DNA of 6,805 nucleotides from Armatimonadota bacterium (lineage in GTDB: Bacteria > Armatimonadota > Armatimonadia > Armatimonadales > Armatimonadaceae): contig JACMIS010000842.1 of assembly GCA_014381035.1 (NCBI GenBank), forward strand, positions 1 to 6,805, in the 5' to 3' direction. A model generated the notes under the pieces. The model did no database searches, had not been told where the DNA came from, and saw only the letters and a program-made list of their open reading frames with translations. The translations under genes and the position numbers were made by a program. Position 1 is the stretch's first letter. Each line of letters begins with the position of its first letter. Shown here one piece after another: positions 4,762-6,805 of this stretch.

Positions 4762-6805
4762 ATGAAACGCAGGTTTTCAACTAACAAATGTTCGCCGCTA
4801 CACGGCTTATGCTATGGATTGATCGCAATCGGTGTCTTGCCTGTCCATGCCGCCTTCGCGACAGTACCGATTTTGCCCGGTGCCATGCATCTATCCCCCG
4901 CACTCCTTGCGGTCGCGGCGGACGAGGATCCGGACCGTGACCCTGACTTCCTATATTTGGAGGCGTTGACGCAACAATCGGGGCGGTATCGCAAAGCCGA
5001 CGGAAGCAACTTCCGTACTGCGATCAAACTCTACGACGAAGCCCTGAAGAAGCGCAAGAACTTCTACGACGCCCTCTACAACAAGGCGATTTGTCACTAC
5101 CTGCTCAAAGATTACAAGGAGTCTATTAAAGACTCGACAAAACACATCGAGCTGCGCCCCGAGATCATGCAGGCGTACGTGATCCGGGCACAAGCCTATG
5201 TCAAAACGCAAAATCTCGATCCCGCACTGGCAGACCTGAACCGGGTCGAACAAAAACGCCCCGATCTCATGGAGTACCGTCTGCGCGGGCAGATCTATTA
5301 TGCACGCGAGAACTTCGCACAAGCGATTCCTGACTTCGAGCGATATGTCGCCAACAACAAGGACGCGCAGGGGCGTATCAAGCCAGCGGCTATCGGTGCC
5401 TATCTCGATCTCGGCGATGCGTATGGCAAGGTGAATAACGAGTCGAAAGCGGTGGACTCCTACGGTGCCTATATCGCCAACTATCCGGACCCGACCGTTC
5501 CTTGGGAATATCGTGGCGACAAAGAGTACGACAACCTCCCTTACGCGTTAGATAAACGTGGGTCGGCATATCTCGATGTCGCGCGTAAAAACGCGGACCC
5601 GGAGTCGCCCGAACTGGCACAAGCGCAGGGCGACTTCCAGAAATATACCGAACTCGAACCGCAGTCGCCCACCGGATTCATTGGTCTCGGCAACGTGGCG
5701 TTGCTTCGCAAGGAATGGAATCAGGCAGTACAGACACTCGATAAGGCGGTATCCCTCGCTCCGGCGAACGATTCTGCATTGGCAGCTCTCGGCGAGGCGC
5801 GCCGTCAGCAGTCTCTGGCGCGTTTCGCGATATTCCCCGACACACCGGGAACACCCCCGTCCGCGACGACCTCGGCGGCGATCACCGGATTGAGAAAATC
5901 GGTTTCGGAGTTCGGCGAGGCGTTGCAAAAGAACCCGAACAACACCCTCGCGCTCCGCGGGCGGGGTCTTGCTAACTCAAATCCGGCATTGGGCAATTAT
6001 GCGCAAGCGGCGGACGATTTCACCAAACTCATCACGCTGCTCCCCGCCGGTGATCCACGGATCATCGAAGCCTACTTCAACCGGGCTTCGGCATACGTCA
6101 ACATGAATCCGCCCGCTTACGAGAAAGCCATTCCCGACTTTACAGCGGCAATCGCGTCGGACCCGAAAAACACGGACGCCTACATCGGGCGCGGCGATGC
6201 TTACGCGAAATTGGGTCAGTACGCCCTTGCCATCCGGGATTATGATGTGGTCATCAACGGCGCGGATGTCAGCGAAGCCGCCCGGTTGAGTGCGCGCCGA
6301 AACCGGGGTTACTCCTATACGGAGGTGACACCGAAACGACTCGAGGAAGCGATCACGGACTTTACGGCATATTTGCAGGCGAACCCCGGCGATCAGCGTG
6401 TGAAGGATGCCTTGTTCAGCGCGGAATTGCAGCAAGGTCCCGAAAAGCAGTTAGCGGCGTTGACCAAGCGTATCACCGATAACAAAGGCGATGCGCAGAA
6501 CTATCTCCTCCGCGCCGCCGTGTATGACGCGCAAAAACGGTACGACGAGGCGATTGCGGACTACAAAATGGTCAATACCCTCGATCCGAACAACGTCAAG
6601 GCCTATCAAAACCTGGCGTATGACTATTCCCAGAAGGGTTTCAACGATCCCGCCAACGTGGATGGCGCGATTGCCGCGAACACCCGGTTGATTGCTCTCG
6701 AGCCGACCAACACCACCCATCTTCTGGCGCGGGGCGACCTGTACGGCATCAAAAAGCAGTATCCGCAAGCAGCGACGGACTACAAAAAGGCGATCACGCA
6801 GTTGC
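4762..6805 (+). CDS. Exported tetratricopeptide-repeat (TPR) protein, 3' end outside the window
   Basis: The frame stays open for 681 codons to the window edge. The N-terminus is a Sec-type signal peptide: basic MKRR, a hydrophobic core around residues 16-28 (GLIAIGVLPV) and a likely cleavage after AAFA at 33/34. There is no lipobox, so the mature protein is probably periplasmic or secreted. An acidic stretch (DEDPDRDPD, 54-62) precedes the repeats. Units of about 34 aa with TPR spacing (A/Y-x-x-x-G/A-x-x-Y, then A-I-x-D-F/Y, ending in P) are clear at 102-135, 136-169, 170-203, around 208-241, 303-337, 437-471, 472-506, 577-611, 612-650 and from 651 on. Degenerate units lie between, making roughly 12 or 13 in all. 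A Pro/Thr-rich linker (about 357-376) splits two repeat blocks. TPR arrays are protein-binding superhelices, so a scaffold role is likely; no catalytic motif is visible. The partner is unknown, and a C-terminal effector domain beyond the edge cannot be excluded. Confidence 0.9.
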   Translation, partial: MKRRFSTNKCSPLHGLCYGLIAIGVLPVHAAFATVPILPGAMHLSPALLAVAADEDPDRDPDFLYLEALTQQSGRYRKADGSNFRTAIKLYDEALKKRKNFYDALYNKAICHYLLKDYKESIKDSTKHIELRPEIMQAYVIRAQAYVKTQNLDPALADLNRVEQKRPDLMEYRLRGQIYYARENFAQAIPDFERYVANNKDAQGRIKPAAIGAYLDLGDAYGKVNNESKAVDSYGAYIANYPDPTVPWEYRGDKEYDNLPYALDKRGSAYLDVARKNADPESPELAQAQGDFQKYTELEPQSPTGFIGLGNVALLRKEWNQAVQTLDKAVSLAPANDSALAALGEARRQQSLARFAIFPDTPGTPPSATTSAAITGLRKSVSEFGEALQKNPNNTLALRGRGLANSNPALGNYAQAADDFTKLITLLPAGDPRIIEAYFNRASAYVNMNPPAYEKAIPDFTAAIASDPKNTDAYIGRGDAYAKLGQYALAIRDYDVVINGADVSEAARLSARRNRGYSYTEVTPKRLEEAITDFTAYLQANPGDQRVKDALFSAELQQGPEKQLAALTKRITDNKGDAQNYLLRAAVYDAQKRYDEAIADYKMVNTLDPNNVKAYQNLAYDYSQKGFNDPANVDGAIAANTRLIALEPTNTTHLLARGDLYGIKKQYPQAATDYKKAITQL

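Noticed and set aside
4951..6768. Several minus-strand ORFs of 60-152 aa opposite the TPR gene
   Set aside because: The plus strand has a clear repeat protein with signal peptide, promoter and Shine-Dalgarno sequence; long antisense frames are common opposite such G+C-rich coding DNA.

Overview
The window is bacterial: long intact ORFs, mixed ATG/GTG starts, a Sec-type signal peptide and a full-length bacterial MutS. G+C looks moderately high (my estimate is in the upper fifties percent). The phylum cannot be fixed from sequence alone. The overall style (MutS, a large exported TPR protein, two genes whose -10-like box lies 8-9 nt before ATG) would suit a poorly sampled lineage such as Armatimonadota, but that is a guess. 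No mobile element, CRISPR array, tRNA or rRNA was seen.

Layout. Positions 1-38 are a perfect palindrome with A/T tails, best read as a bidirectional terminator. At 126-602 (minus strand) lies a small nucleotidyltransferase gene that is broken twice. Only its middle is open in one frame; its true N-terminus and C-terminus lie in another frame, and restoring one TA dinucleotide and one base rebuilds a protein of about 159 aa. A 55-bp divergent intergenic region holds an exact 17-bp dyad with one -10-like box 2 bp from each edge. mutS follows at 658-3297 (plus, 879 aa), complete from the mismatch-reading Phe-X-Glu to a C-terminal beta-clamp-binding motif. Convergent to it, 3338-4123 (minus) encodes what looks like one membrane protein with a PH-like domain, cut into 174-aa and 85-aa pieces by a single in-frame TAA. 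A 134-aa orphan (4245-4649, plus) comes next. From 4762 to the right edge runs the 5' part (681 codons) of a large exported TPR protein with its own promoter and Shine-Dalgarno sequence.

How it fits together. Little here looks like one pathway. mutS is a stand-alone mismatch-repair gene with no mutL nearby. The TPR gene appears to be its own transcription unit. The most informative feature is that two of the six protein-coding loci carry disabling lesions (a 2-base and a 1-base frameshift, and a nonsense codon) while mutS beside them is intact. This is either real gene decay or local sequence error, and read-level data would settle it. I did not find convincing evidence of a new multi-gene system.
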